A stretch of 5,001 nt of DNA from an uncultured Bacteroidales bacterium. Lineage in GTDB: Bacteria; Bacteroidota; Bacteroidia; Bacteroidales; Paludibacteraceae. Within the stretch, counting starts at the first letter, position 1. The number at the start of each line of letters is the position of its first letter. The notes under the pieces are model-generated. The model did no database searches. It saw only the letters and a program-made list of their open reading frames with translations, and was not told the origin of the DNA. The position numbers and the translations under genes are program-made. The stretch is taken from assembly GCA_946616535.1 (NCBI GenBank), contig CAMOJA010000046.1, forward strand, positions 1 through 5,001. Direction: 5' to 3'. Positions 1 to 3,650 of the stretch are shown here, piece by piece.

Positions 1-516
1 TCCAAGGCTACGCCGCTCGGCGCTATCGCTAAGTTCGCAGCTATGGGTAAGCGTGTACGCAAGAAAGACCTCGGTATGATTGCTACCACCTACGGATATG
101 TCTATGTGGCACAGATCGCTATGGGTGCAGACCAGGCGCAGACGCTGAAGGCTATCCGCGAGGCGGAGGCTTATCCCGGACCGTCGCTCATCATCGCTTA
201 CGCTCCGTGTATCAACCACGGTCTGAAAGCCGGTATGGGCAAGAGCCAAGCCGAAGAAGCCAAGGCTGTTGAGTGCGGTTACTGGCACCTCTGGCGCTAT
301 AATCCGGAACTCGAGGCTGAGGGCAAGAACCCGTTCCAGCTCGACTCCAAAGAGCCGCAGTGGGATAAGTTCCAGGATTACCTGAAGGGTGAGGTTCGTT
401 TCGCTTCTGTAGCAAAACAGTTCCCGAAAGAGGCAGACGAACTCTTCGCCGCCGCTCAGGAGAACGCCCAGTGGCGATACAAGTCTTACCTGAGAATGCT
501 GGGTACAGCTTGGTAA
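1..516 (+). CDS. nifJ: Pyruvate:ferredoxin (flavodoxin) oxidoreductase, C-terminal 171 codons (5' part outside window)
   Basis: The enzyme oxidatively decarboxylates pyruvate with CoA to acetyl-CoA and CO2 in the cytoplasm, passing electrons to ferredoxin or flavodoxin; it is central to anaerobic energy metabolism. The frame is open from base 1, and the ATG at 43 is internal (MGKRVRKKDL), so this is a 5'-truncated gene. The visible part is the end of the C-terminal thiamine-diphosphate region of the ~1,170-residue homodimeric form. It contains the family signature YAPCINHG, whose Cys codon is at 208-210; in characterised PFORs this late Cys is a ligand of the proximal [4Fe-4S] cluster. The protein ends YKSYLRMLGTAW. 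Codon use is strongly biased toward preferred codons, as expected for a highly expressed gene. A second, diverged copy of this tail follows at once (524-577). Family assignment is firm; the symbol (nifJ/por) is a naming convention. Confidence 0.94.
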   Translation, partial: SKATPLGAIAKFAAMGKRVRKKDLGMIATTYGYVYVAQIAMGADQAQTLKAIREAEAYPGPSLIIAYAPCINHGLKAGMGKSQAEEAKAVECGYWHLWRYNPELEAEGKNPFQLDSKEPQWDKFQDYLKGEVRFASVAKQFPKEADELFAAAQENAQWRYKSYLRMLGTAW

Positions 517-546
517 GATTTGTAACGCTCTCAGCAGTTACAAATC
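517..546. repeat. Perfect 10-bp inverted repeat just after the PFOR stop codon
   Basis: GATTTGTAAC (517-526) and GTTACAAATC (537-546) are perfect reverse complements separated by 10 bp (527-536). The repeat starts on the base after the PFOR stop. Its right arm runs into the second copy of the PFOR tail. No T-run follows, so it is not a standard intrinsic terminator. It could be an RNA 3' hairpin, a recombinase-type core site, or a product of the rearrangement that created the duplicated tail. Confidence 0.7.
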
Positions 547-577
547 CTACCTCCGCATGCTCGGCACGCAATGGTAA
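524..577 (+). pseudogene. Remnant of a second PFOR 3' end (about 18 codons)
   Basis: In a different frame from the upstream gene, this stretch reads NALSS, then YKSYLRMLGTQW, then TAA. The intact gene ends NAQWR, then YKSYLRMLGTAW, then TAA. The match covers the same spacing to the stop, with one substitution (A to Q) in the last twelve residues. Most codons differ at synonymous positions (for example CTG/CTC, AGA/CGC, GGT/GGC, ACA/ACG). It is therefore a diverged relative's tail and not a recent tandem duplication. No start codon or longer homologous stretch precedes it, so it is a fragment. The likely origin is replacement of one PFOR allele by another, or integration and excision at the gene end. 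It should not be expressed as a protein unless ribosomes shift frame near the end of the first gene. Confidence 0.82.
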
Positions 578-582
578 TAAGG

Positions 583-600
583 TACGCACGTATATGCGTA
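583..600. repeat. Inverted repeat TACGCA / TGCGTA
   Basis: TACGCA (583-588) and TGCGTA (595-600) are reverse complements separated by 6 bp. The site lies between the PFOR remnant and the terminator. The half-site resembles the TACGC/GCGTA units at 1636-1659 inside the cassette, so it could be bound by the same protein. That link is inference. Confidence 0.45.
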
Positions 601-606
601 TATAAT

Positions 607-638
607 AAGGAGAGGCATCCATCCGGGTGCCTCTCCTT
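607..638. terminator. Bidirectional intrinsic terminator between PFOR and the minus-strand cassette
   Basis: A 14-bp stem is formed by AAGGAGAGGCATCC (607-620) and GGGTGCCTCTCCTT (625-638), with one T-G wobble and a 4-base loop. On the plus strand it is followed by a short T-rich tail, suiting the end of the PFOR transcript. On the minus strand it lies 2 bp after the stop of the 66-aa gene and is followed by ATTATTATA, suiting the end of the convergent operon. Confidence 0.85.
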
Positions 639-640
639 GT

Positions 641-841
641 TTACAACTTCTTGCTCGCATCGTACGTCTCGATAGTCTTCGTTTGAATGACCACGGACGT
701 GTCGGCTTTCTGCCAGTACTCCGACTTGGTCGTCACCGTCCGCGTCACGTTGCACGAACTCAGCCCGAAAGCCGCTCCCAGCGCCGTCAACGCCGCAATC
801 AGCACGGAGATGATAATCTTAATGATCTGTTGTCTCGTCAT
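641..841 (-). CDS. Small (66 aa) membrane-anchored or lipoprotein peptide, 'smalltalk'-like
   Basis: I see a basic N-terminus (MTRQQIIK), a hydrophobic segment at about residues 6-27, and a lipobox-like LSSC with Cys30. A polar Thr/Ser/Lys-rich tail of ~36 residues follows. This predicts a lipoprotein signal peptide or a single membrane span with the tail outside the cytoplasm. It recalls the very short Bacteroidetes phage/island proteins named 'smalltalk', which also have a short hydrophobic N-terminus ending near an SC motif, but it is about twice as long; that comparison is from memory. The start is fixed by a perfect Shine-Dalgarno sequence (845-854) at ideal spacing. It is the last gene of the 103-129-66 aa unit, 15 bp after the 129-aa gene and immediately before the terminator. 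Its position and type would fit a lysis, envelope or exclusion role, but no function can be assigned. Confidence 0.72.
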   Translation of the reverse strand: MTRQQIIKIIISVLIAALTALGAAFGLSSCNVTRTVTTKSEYWQKADTSVVIQTKTIETYDASKKL

Positions 842-844
842 GAT

Positions 845-854
845 TCACCTCCTT
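845..854 (-). promoter_or_regulatory. Full-length Shine-Dalgarno site for the 66-aa gene
   Basis: The minus strand reads AAGGAGGTGA, fully complementary to the canonical 16S rRNA 3' end, with GGAGG placed 6 nt before the ATG. Bacteroidetes mostly do not rely on such sites and no other gene in the window has one, so it is unusual and decides the start. Confidence 0.8.
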
Positions 855-856
855 CC

Positions 857-1246
857 TTAGCCGTTGTGGGCAGCATCGTACTCATTGCCGCATATTTTCC
901 ACAGGTACGCCTTCATCGTGCGTTTGCCGTCCGGCGAATCCTTCTGCGCCTTGAAGTCAATCTGGTCCTGGGTGATCTTCATCAGGTCGTTCTTACGTGC
1001 TTTGACAGCGGCGGAAACAGCGGAGAAACGTGCACGAGCATCCAACTCATTGGACGACAGCGGGGTCGAACGCTTGTACGGTCCTACCATGTAGAGACGG
1101 GTACATACAGGGTTTTCGGTGGCTGCCACACGGTGGGTTGCCAACAGAGCACTACAGTGGTCACTGTGCATACTGCCCGCTTTCGGGCGTTTGGTTAAAA
1201 GGCCGGATACATACTCGATACCCTCAGCCCATTTTACTTTTGCCAT
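857..1246 (-). CDS. Hypothetical 129-aa protein, related to the 103-aa neighbour
   Basis: I do not recognise a named family. The protein is basic and soluble with no signal peptide or membrane span. Its second half matches the upstream 103-aa protein in order and spacing: a Leu-Tyr pair (51-52), SSNEL (64-68), a Phe (F74), an identical AAVKA (79-83), QI and F/Y-K near 95-99, and an aromatic C-terminus with E122-Y123. The first ~45 residues are unrelated to the 103-aa protein and contain a His/Cys cluster (H27, H30, C31, H38) that might bind metal, which is speculative. The start follows CCTTAACAAATT with no Shine-Dalgarno, typical of Bacteroidetes. It sits between the 103-aa and 66-aa genes in one unit. 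Strand choice rests on this conservation and on the Shine-Dalgarno of the next gene; an open frame on the other strand (683-1198) is rejected. Confidence 0.75.
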   Translation of the reverse strand: MAKVKWAEGIEYVSGLLTKRPKAGSMHSDHCSALLATHRVAATENPVCTRLYMVGPYKRSTPLSSNELDARARFSAVSAAVKARKNDLMKITQDQIDFKAQKDSPDGKRTMKAYLWKICGNEYDAAHNG

Positions 1247-1254
1247 AATTTGTT

Positions 1255-1289
1255 AAGGTTTAGGTTTGTTAATAAATAAGGTTTAGGTT
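1255..1289. repeat. Direct repeat of AAGGTTTAGGTT, 23 bp apart
   Basis: AAGGTTTAGGTT occurs at 1255-1266 and 1278-1289. The second copy contains the stop codon of the 103-aa gene, and the first lies just upstream of the 129-aa start. The same CCTTAAC element (minus strand) precedes the start codons of both the 129-aa and 103-aa genes. This suggests that gene and leader were duplicated together, or that the element helps translation initiation. Confidence 0.6.
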
Positions 1290-1594
1290 AGTTTGGCGTA
1301 CTCCTGGGCAAAGATGTAACCTTGCAGATAGGCGTACTTGGTTTGTTGTTCGAAAGCGGTCTTGTAGTCAGCAATCTGTTGTTCGGTGAGTGCTTTGACG
1401 GCGGCTCGTGCTTGTGCGAACTTGGTGTGGGTAGCCAGTTCAGCAGCGGAGTACGGCTTTTTGGTTAAGTCCCTCGGGAAACAGATACGACCCGTGTAGA
1501 GCGATTTCTTTTTCTTGGCGAAATAGGTATCGGAGTGGGTGCAGATTTTGCCCCGATAGAAATTCACCATGTCAATAGGTTCATAACGTGCCAT
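1283..1594 (-). CDS. Hypothetical 103-aa protein, related to the 129-aa neighbour
   Basis: No named family is recognised. It is a small basic, aromatic-rich soluble protein with a Lys run at 27-30, no signal peptide and no membrane span. From residue 31 it parallels the 129-aa protein: Leu-Tyr (32-33), SAAEL (49-53), Phe59, AAVKA (64-68), QQI (72-74), Tyr-Lys (77-78), then an aromatic C-terminal stretch ending EY near 98-99. The spacing between the EL and AAVKA motifs is identical in the two proteins. It is the first gene of the 103-129-66 aa unit; a 36-bp gap separates its stop from the 129-aa start. The start at 1594 is preceded on the minus strand by CAACCTTAACT, much like the 129-aa start. 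Two divergent copies side by side in a small cassette could be subunits of one complex or structural proteins, but that is inference. Confidence 0.77.
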   Translation of the reverse strand: MARYEPIDMVNFYRGKICTHSDTYFAKKKKSLYTGRICFPRDLTKKPYSAAELATHTKFAQARAAVKALTEQQIADYKTAFEQQTKYAYLQGYIFAQEYAKLT

Positions 1595-1595
1595 A

Positions 1596-1632
1596 GTTAA
1601 GGTTGTTAAATTGTTAAACGGTTAAACTGTTA
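1596..1632. repeat. GTTAA repeats at about 8-nt period in the leader of the 103-aa gene
   Basis: GTTAA occurs at 1596, 1605, 1613 and 1621, with a partial copy (GTTAG) at 1629, giving spacings of 9, 8, 8 and 8. On the minus strand this reads as repeated TTAAC running up to the start codon. It is likely an unstructured A/T-rich translation-initiation region, though the regular period is notable. Confidence 0.5.
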
Positions 1633-1635
1633 GTC

Positions 1636-1659
1636 GCGTACCATACGCGTAAGATACGC
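1636..1659. promoter_or_regulatory. Two overlapping dyads (GCGTA/TACGC), candidate operator
   Basis: The order is GCGTA (1636-1640), 3 bp, TACGCGTA (1644-1651), 3 bp, TACGC (1655-1659). The central 8-mer serves as the right arm of one palindrome and the left arm of the next. The two centres are 11 bp apart, one helical turn. The site lies in the leader of the 103-129-66 aa unit, downstream of its putative promoter, so a bound protein could block transcription. The regulator is unknown; the 96-aa HTH-like protein encoded just upstream is a candidate. Confidence 0.55.
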
Positions 1660-1703
1660 TGTTTGTGAGGTTGCAATCTCGTTGTGCATTCGTGCTTGAA
1701 ACG

Positions 1704-1734
1704 AAAAACACCGGACTTCTCTCAAAATCCGGTG
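1704..1734 (-). terminator. Hairpin plus T-run: terminator after the 96-aa gene, or early leader hairpin
   Basis: On the minus strand CACCGGA (1734-1728) pairs with TCCGGTG (1715-1709) across a 12-base loop, followed by five T (1708-1704). It starts 22 bp after the 96-aa stop, so it fits an intrinsic terminator of the upstream operon. It also begins directly after a TATCTTTG box, so it could be the first transcribed structure of the next unit. The two roles are not exclusive. Confidence 0.65.
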
Positions 1735-1742
1735 CAAAGATA
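1735..1742 (-). promoter_or_regulatory. Bacteroidales -7 box (TATCTTTG) upstream of the 103-129-66 aa unit
   Basis: The minus strand carries TATCTTTG, an exact TAnnTTTG match. No good TTTG/TTG lies 19-21 bp upstream, so the -33 element is missing or replaced by an activator. A hairpin follows at once, as at the other two boxes in the window. Confidence 0.45.
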
Positions 1743-1756
1743 GTGTCAAAGTAATT

Positions 1757-2047
1757 TTAGTGTTCCACTTCAAGCGAAAATTTTATCAAAAAATCGTATT
1801 TTTTCCTTTTTCGGGCTTGATTAAAGAACCATTTGATGATAATATAGACCCGTTGGGGCTTTATTCCGTGCTTCGTAGCTACCACTTCTCGTGCCTCATG
1901 TGCCGGAGCCCCGTTTGCCCTCGCTACAAAATAATCATCCACGATAGCCTGGTTTTTCACTTCAATCCGATGCCGTTTCTCCGACATTCGGAAATCATTC
2001 GGGTCTCGTACCAAATAAGGTACGTCATACAATGGATATGCGCTCAT
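1757..2047 (-). CDS. Hypothetical 96-aa protein with a helix-turn-helix-like centre
   Basis: A basic small protein. Residues ~28-45 form a predicted amphipathic helix. Residues ~47-72 (APAHEAREVVATKHGIKPQ, then RVYIIIK) have the pattern of a DNA-binding helix-turn-helix: an Ala-rich first helix, a Gly turn at 61, and a second helix with Arg/Gln surface residues. A basic stretch (ARKRKK, 78-83) follows. The general form resembles Mor-type regulators and small-terminase-like HTH proteins of phages, but I cannot assign a family. The N-terminus (YPLYDVPYLVRDPNDF) is an extended Tyr/Pro-rich stretch. It is the last gene of the HNH-146-115-96 unit, starting 9 bp after the 115-aa stop, and is followed by a terminator. 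It is the best candidate in the window for a cassette regulator. A 238-codon open frame on the plus strand overlaps it and is considered a shadow. Confidence 0.72.
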   Translation of the reverse strand: MSAYPLYDVPYLVRDPNDFRMSEKRHRIEVKNQAIVDDYFVARANGAPAHEAREVVATKHGIKPQRVYIIIKWFFNQARKRKKYDFLIKFSLEVEH

Positions 2048-2056
2048 CGTTTTACA

Positions 2057-2404
2057 CTAATTAAAGGGTTTCAGATCTTCCATTTCAAAAGCTTCCGTAT
2101 CGAGTTTGCTATAAACCCCGTAATGCTCTCCGTACTTGGCGATAAACAACTTTGTGTCGTTCGGCAGAGAAACATTCGCACCGTTGTAATTAAACGGCCT
2201 GGGTTTGCAATGAGAAATAGCAAAATACGGATTTTCTTCTATCTCCACGCCCTGTGCCTTTTGCCAAACAAAGGTCGCGTAGATCTGCCGTTGCTTTTGC
2301 TTCGGCATCGCACTCCACAGCCGTTTGCAAGCGTCCTTACGGTTGCCGAACTGCTCTTCGTCCGGTGCAAGAAAAGCCCAAATAATCTCAAAAGAATCTT
2401 TCAT
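2057..2404 (-). CDS. Hypothetical 115-aa protein
   Basis: Not assigned to a named family. The first half looks helical and basic (KDACKRLW at 23-30, then MPKQKQRQIY at 33-42). The centre has the conserved-looking segment ENPYFAI (57-63) followed by PRPFNYNG (68-75). The C-terminal part is beta-like (KLFIAKYGEHYGVYSK, 85-100) with an acidic tail. I recall ENPYFAI... NYNG arrangements in short hypothetical proteins of Bacteroidetes mobile islands, but that is memory and not a search. It has no signal peptide or membrane span. Third gene of its unit, between the 146-aa and 96-aa genes. Its start follows a purine-rich leader (AAAGAGAAAG) lying behind a G/C-rich hairpin at 2422-2463, which could tune its translation relative to the genes before it. 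Confidence 0.72.
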   Translation of the reverse strand: MKDSFEIIWAFLAPDEEQFGNRKDACKRLWSAMPKQKQRQIYATFVWQKAQGVEIEENPYFAISHCKPRPFNYNGANVSLPNDTKLFIAKYGEHYGVYSKLDTEAFEMEDLKPFN

Positions 2405-2421
2405 AAATCTTTCTCTTTAAT

Positions 2422-2463
2422 CTCCTCCCCAACCACTACAACGTGTGTAGAGGAAGGGGGGAG
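2422..2463. other. G/C-rich hairpin between the 146-aa and 115-aa genes
   Basis: CTCC, bulged T, CCCC (2422-2430) pairs with GGGGGGAG (2456-2463), and CTACA (2436-2440) pairs with TGTAG (2446-2450) at the tip. On the plus strand it is followed by TTTTTCTTTTT, like an intrinsic terminator, but no plus-strand gene ends here. On the minus strand it would sit in the mRNA about 20 nt before the 115-aa start, acting as a leader or processing structure. Confidence 0.6.
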
Positions 2464-2511
2464 TTTTTCTTTTTAATTTTCTTTTGCTTCTTTTCTTTTA
2501 TGCCTTTCTTT
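2464..2511 (-). repeat. Nearly homopurine A/G tract in the mRNA between two genes
   Basis: Directly after the 146-aa stop codon the minus strand is about 48 bases of almost only A and G (repeats of AAAAG and AGAAA). With the adjoining hairpin it fills the 107-bp gap. It is likely an unstructured spacer or ribosome stand-by tract; no ORF is seen in it. Confidence 0.6.
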
Positions 2512-2952
2512 TTAGTCCAGGCACTTGAGCGTCTTCTTCACCTCGTCTGGTGCGATGTTCGGGTGATCTTCAGAGAAGTTATCCATAATCTCCTTCATCT
2601 TGCGCGTGAGTTTAGCTGATTCCTTCTTGAACTCAGCCTGTTCCGCTGCTTTCTTGCGGTATTCCACACCTTCCGGCATTGTGTACTTCTGCGGCTTGCC
2701 TACGATATCAAACACAGGCGTTACATCCAACGTGTAGTGATGTCCTTCGTGCTCGAACTTACCGCTCGTCTCGCCGAGTTCTTCCAACTTGCCCTCAGCC
2801 AAGGTCTTTGCGTCCGTTTCCAACTCATCCACACGCGCCTTGCACGATTCAATAAGTTGTTTAAGAACAGAGGTTTCTACCAGTGCATCCGCACCATTCA
2901 GATTGATGTCATTTGCAGCAATCAGTGCTGCGCGTAATTCTATAGCTTTCAT
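2512..2952 (-). CDS. Hypothetical 146-aa protein with coiled-coil-like halves
   Basis: No named family recognised. Residues ~25-60 are a charged helix with regular hydrophobic spacing (LKQLIESCKARVDELE, 30-45), a probable coiled coil. Residues 64-90 are a beta-type segment (GKFEHEGHHYTLDVTPVFDI, 64-83) with paired His. Residues ~95-125 form a second long charged helix (KKAAEQAEFKKESAKL, 100-115). The helix-strand-helix plan fits a small oligomeric phage or island protein; structural, scaffold or nucleic-acid roles are all possible. It starts 2 bp after the HNH stop (TAA AC ATG on the minus strand), so the two are almost certainly cotranscribed and translationally coupled. No signal peptide or membrane span. 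Two short plus-strand frames inside it (2737-2937, 2789-2971) are shadows. Confidence 0.78.
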   Translation of the reverse strand: MKAIELRAALIAANDINLNGADALVETSVLKQLIESCKARVDELETDAKTLAEGKLEELGETSGKFEHEGHHYTLDVTPVFDIVGKPQKYTMPEGVEYRKKAAEQAEFKKESAKLTRKMKEIMDNFSEDHPNIAPDEVKKTLKCLD

Positions 2953-2954
2953 GT

Positions 2955-3449
2955 TTAGTCAATGTTTTTAGGGGTAGCAAAATAATACTTGTTGAAGATC
3001 GAAAGGAGCTCTTCACGGCTCATCTGTTTGGGGTCGCGACCGATGGAACGGAGCACGCGCAATAGTTTCGCGCGTTTGTTATTCTCCGCAGGTGTTACGT
3101 ACTCCAGATTGTCGGCTGACCAGTCGAGAATGTTGCCGTTGAGGTGGTCAATGACCATGTCATCCGGACGCGAACCGAGCCAAGCCGCTGCCACAAGGAA
3201 ATGACAGTGTTTGTTTTGAAAATTGCGCATGAAGGGGTAATGCGTACCCGTGCCATTGGTAAAAGTGCATCTGCGTGTGCCGGACTGCTTTAGCACCGGT
3301 TTGATCTCACGCAGTACCCAACCGTCATCTGTTAGAATGGCGTTGTGTACGCTGTAGAATTTGCCTGCTCGTGAACAATAGAGCGGCTTGACCGTAGGGC
3401 ACTTACGTACAATAGTGCCATCCACTAATCTTAATTGTTCTGATGCCAT
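2955..3449 (-). CDS. HNH endonuclease (HNH_3-type), 164 aa
   Basis: A site-specific or nicking nuclease of the kind common in phages and mobile elements. The C-terminal half holds the HNH core: H81/H83 ahead of LVAAAWLGSRPDD, then VIDHLNGN (99-106) with the D101-H102 pair, then NLEYVTPAENNKRA (114-127) with the closing Asn residues. The His-Asp-His-Asn order is that of the zinc-independent ββα-metal HNH_3 domain. The N-terminal ~75 residues are beta-rich (GKFYSVHNAIL, 29-39), probably a DNA-binding or NUMOD-like region, but less clear. Residues 131-158 are a helical tail. It is the first gene of the HNH-146-115-96 unit. It is not inside an intron or interrupting a gene, so it may serve packaging, nicking or defence, or be a free-standing homing nuclease. 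The ATG at 3449 lies in a predicted leader hairpin. Confidence 0.88.
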   Translation of the reverse strand: MASEQLRLVDGTIVRKCPTVKPLYCSRAGKFYSVHNAILTDDGWVLREIKPVLKQSGTRRCTFTNGTGTHYPFMRNFQNKHCHFLVAAAWLGSRPDDMVIDHLNGNILDWSADNLEYVTPAENNKRAKLLRVLRSIGRDPKQMSREELLSIFNKYYFATPKNID

Positions 3450-3493
3450 AATAATTACTTGTTTAAAAGTTAAAATTATGGCAAGCGCTTGCC
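3444..3493 (-). promoter_or_regulatory. HNH leader with competing hairpins, one covering the start codon
   Basis: In the minus-strand RNA a perfect palindrome GGCAAGCGCTTGCC (3493-3480) overlaps TGCCATAAT (3483-3475). The latter is fully complementary to ATTATGGCA (3452-3444), which contains the HNH start codon. If the second helix forms, the ATG is paired; if the first forms, it is free. This is seen in sequence; the switch function is inference. Confidence 0.5.
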
Positions 3494-3515
3494 TTTAGCC
3501 TTTCGAAAGCGAGTG

Positions 3516-3523
3516 CAAAGGTA
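3516..3523 (-). promoter_or_regulatory. Bacteroidales -7 box (TACCTTTG) for the HNH-146-115-96 unit
   Basis: The minus strand has TACCTTTG, an exact TAnnTTTG match, 67 bp before the HNH start. The -33 position carries no TTG. That position is covered by a 22-bp dyad, with phased repeats further upstream, which suggests control by a bound protein. Confidence 0.6.
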
Positions 3524-3535
3524 CTATATAAAAAT

Positions 3536-3557
3536 GACTCCTCACGAATGAGAAGTC
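3536..3557. promoter_or_regulatory. 22-bp imperfect dyad over the -33 region, candidate operator
   Basis: GACTCCTCA (3536-3544) and TGAGAAGTC (3549-3557) form 9-base arms with one mismatch around a 4-base centre. The dyad overlaps the expected -33 site of the HNH promoter, so a protein bound here would repress or replace -33 contacts. Confidence 0.55.
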
Positions 3558-3560
3558 AAA

Positions 3561-3641
3561 AACCAAATGAAAACCAAATAGAAAGGTTTATAATACTGAT
3601 TAACCAAATAGAAACTGAATATCAACTAAATGAAACCAAAT
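3561..3641. repeat. Five iteron-like AACYAAAT direct repeats in helical phase
   Basis: AACCAAAT occurs at 3561, 3572, 3602 and 3634, and AACTAAAT at 3624. Start-to-start spacings are 11, 30, 22 and 10 bp, close to 1, 3, 2 and 1 helical turns. Most copies continue into GAAA or AGAAA. The array lies between the 139-aa stop and the HNH promoter, upstream of the dyad. Possible roles are activator sites, a replication-initiator iteron array, or recombinase arm sites; nothing in the window identifies the binding protein. Confidence 0.7.
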
Positions 3642-3650
3642 GCACGTCGC

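Noticed and set aside
212..755. Minus-strand frames of 136 and 74 codons under the PFOR end and the terminator
   Set aside because: The first is a shadow of the clearly coding PFOR gene and the second runs through the terminator stem; neither has a recognisable product.
683..1198. 171-codon plus-strand open frame
   Set aside because: It is antisense to the 66- and 129-aa genes. Those are supported by a perfect Shine-Dalgarno, a lipobox and similarity to the 103-aa protein; the plus-strand product is Arg/His-rich and featureless.
1760..2476. 238-codon plus-strand open frame, the longest in the window
   Set aside because: It lies opposite two well-spaced minus-strand genes and the hairpin between them. 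Its translation is an irregular mix of Phe, Arg, Cys and His with no domain pattern, and no promoter or leader is seen.
3561..3641. CRISPR array
   Set aside because: Repeats are only 8-13 bp with spacings of 10 to 30 bp, far too short for CRISPR repeats and spacers.
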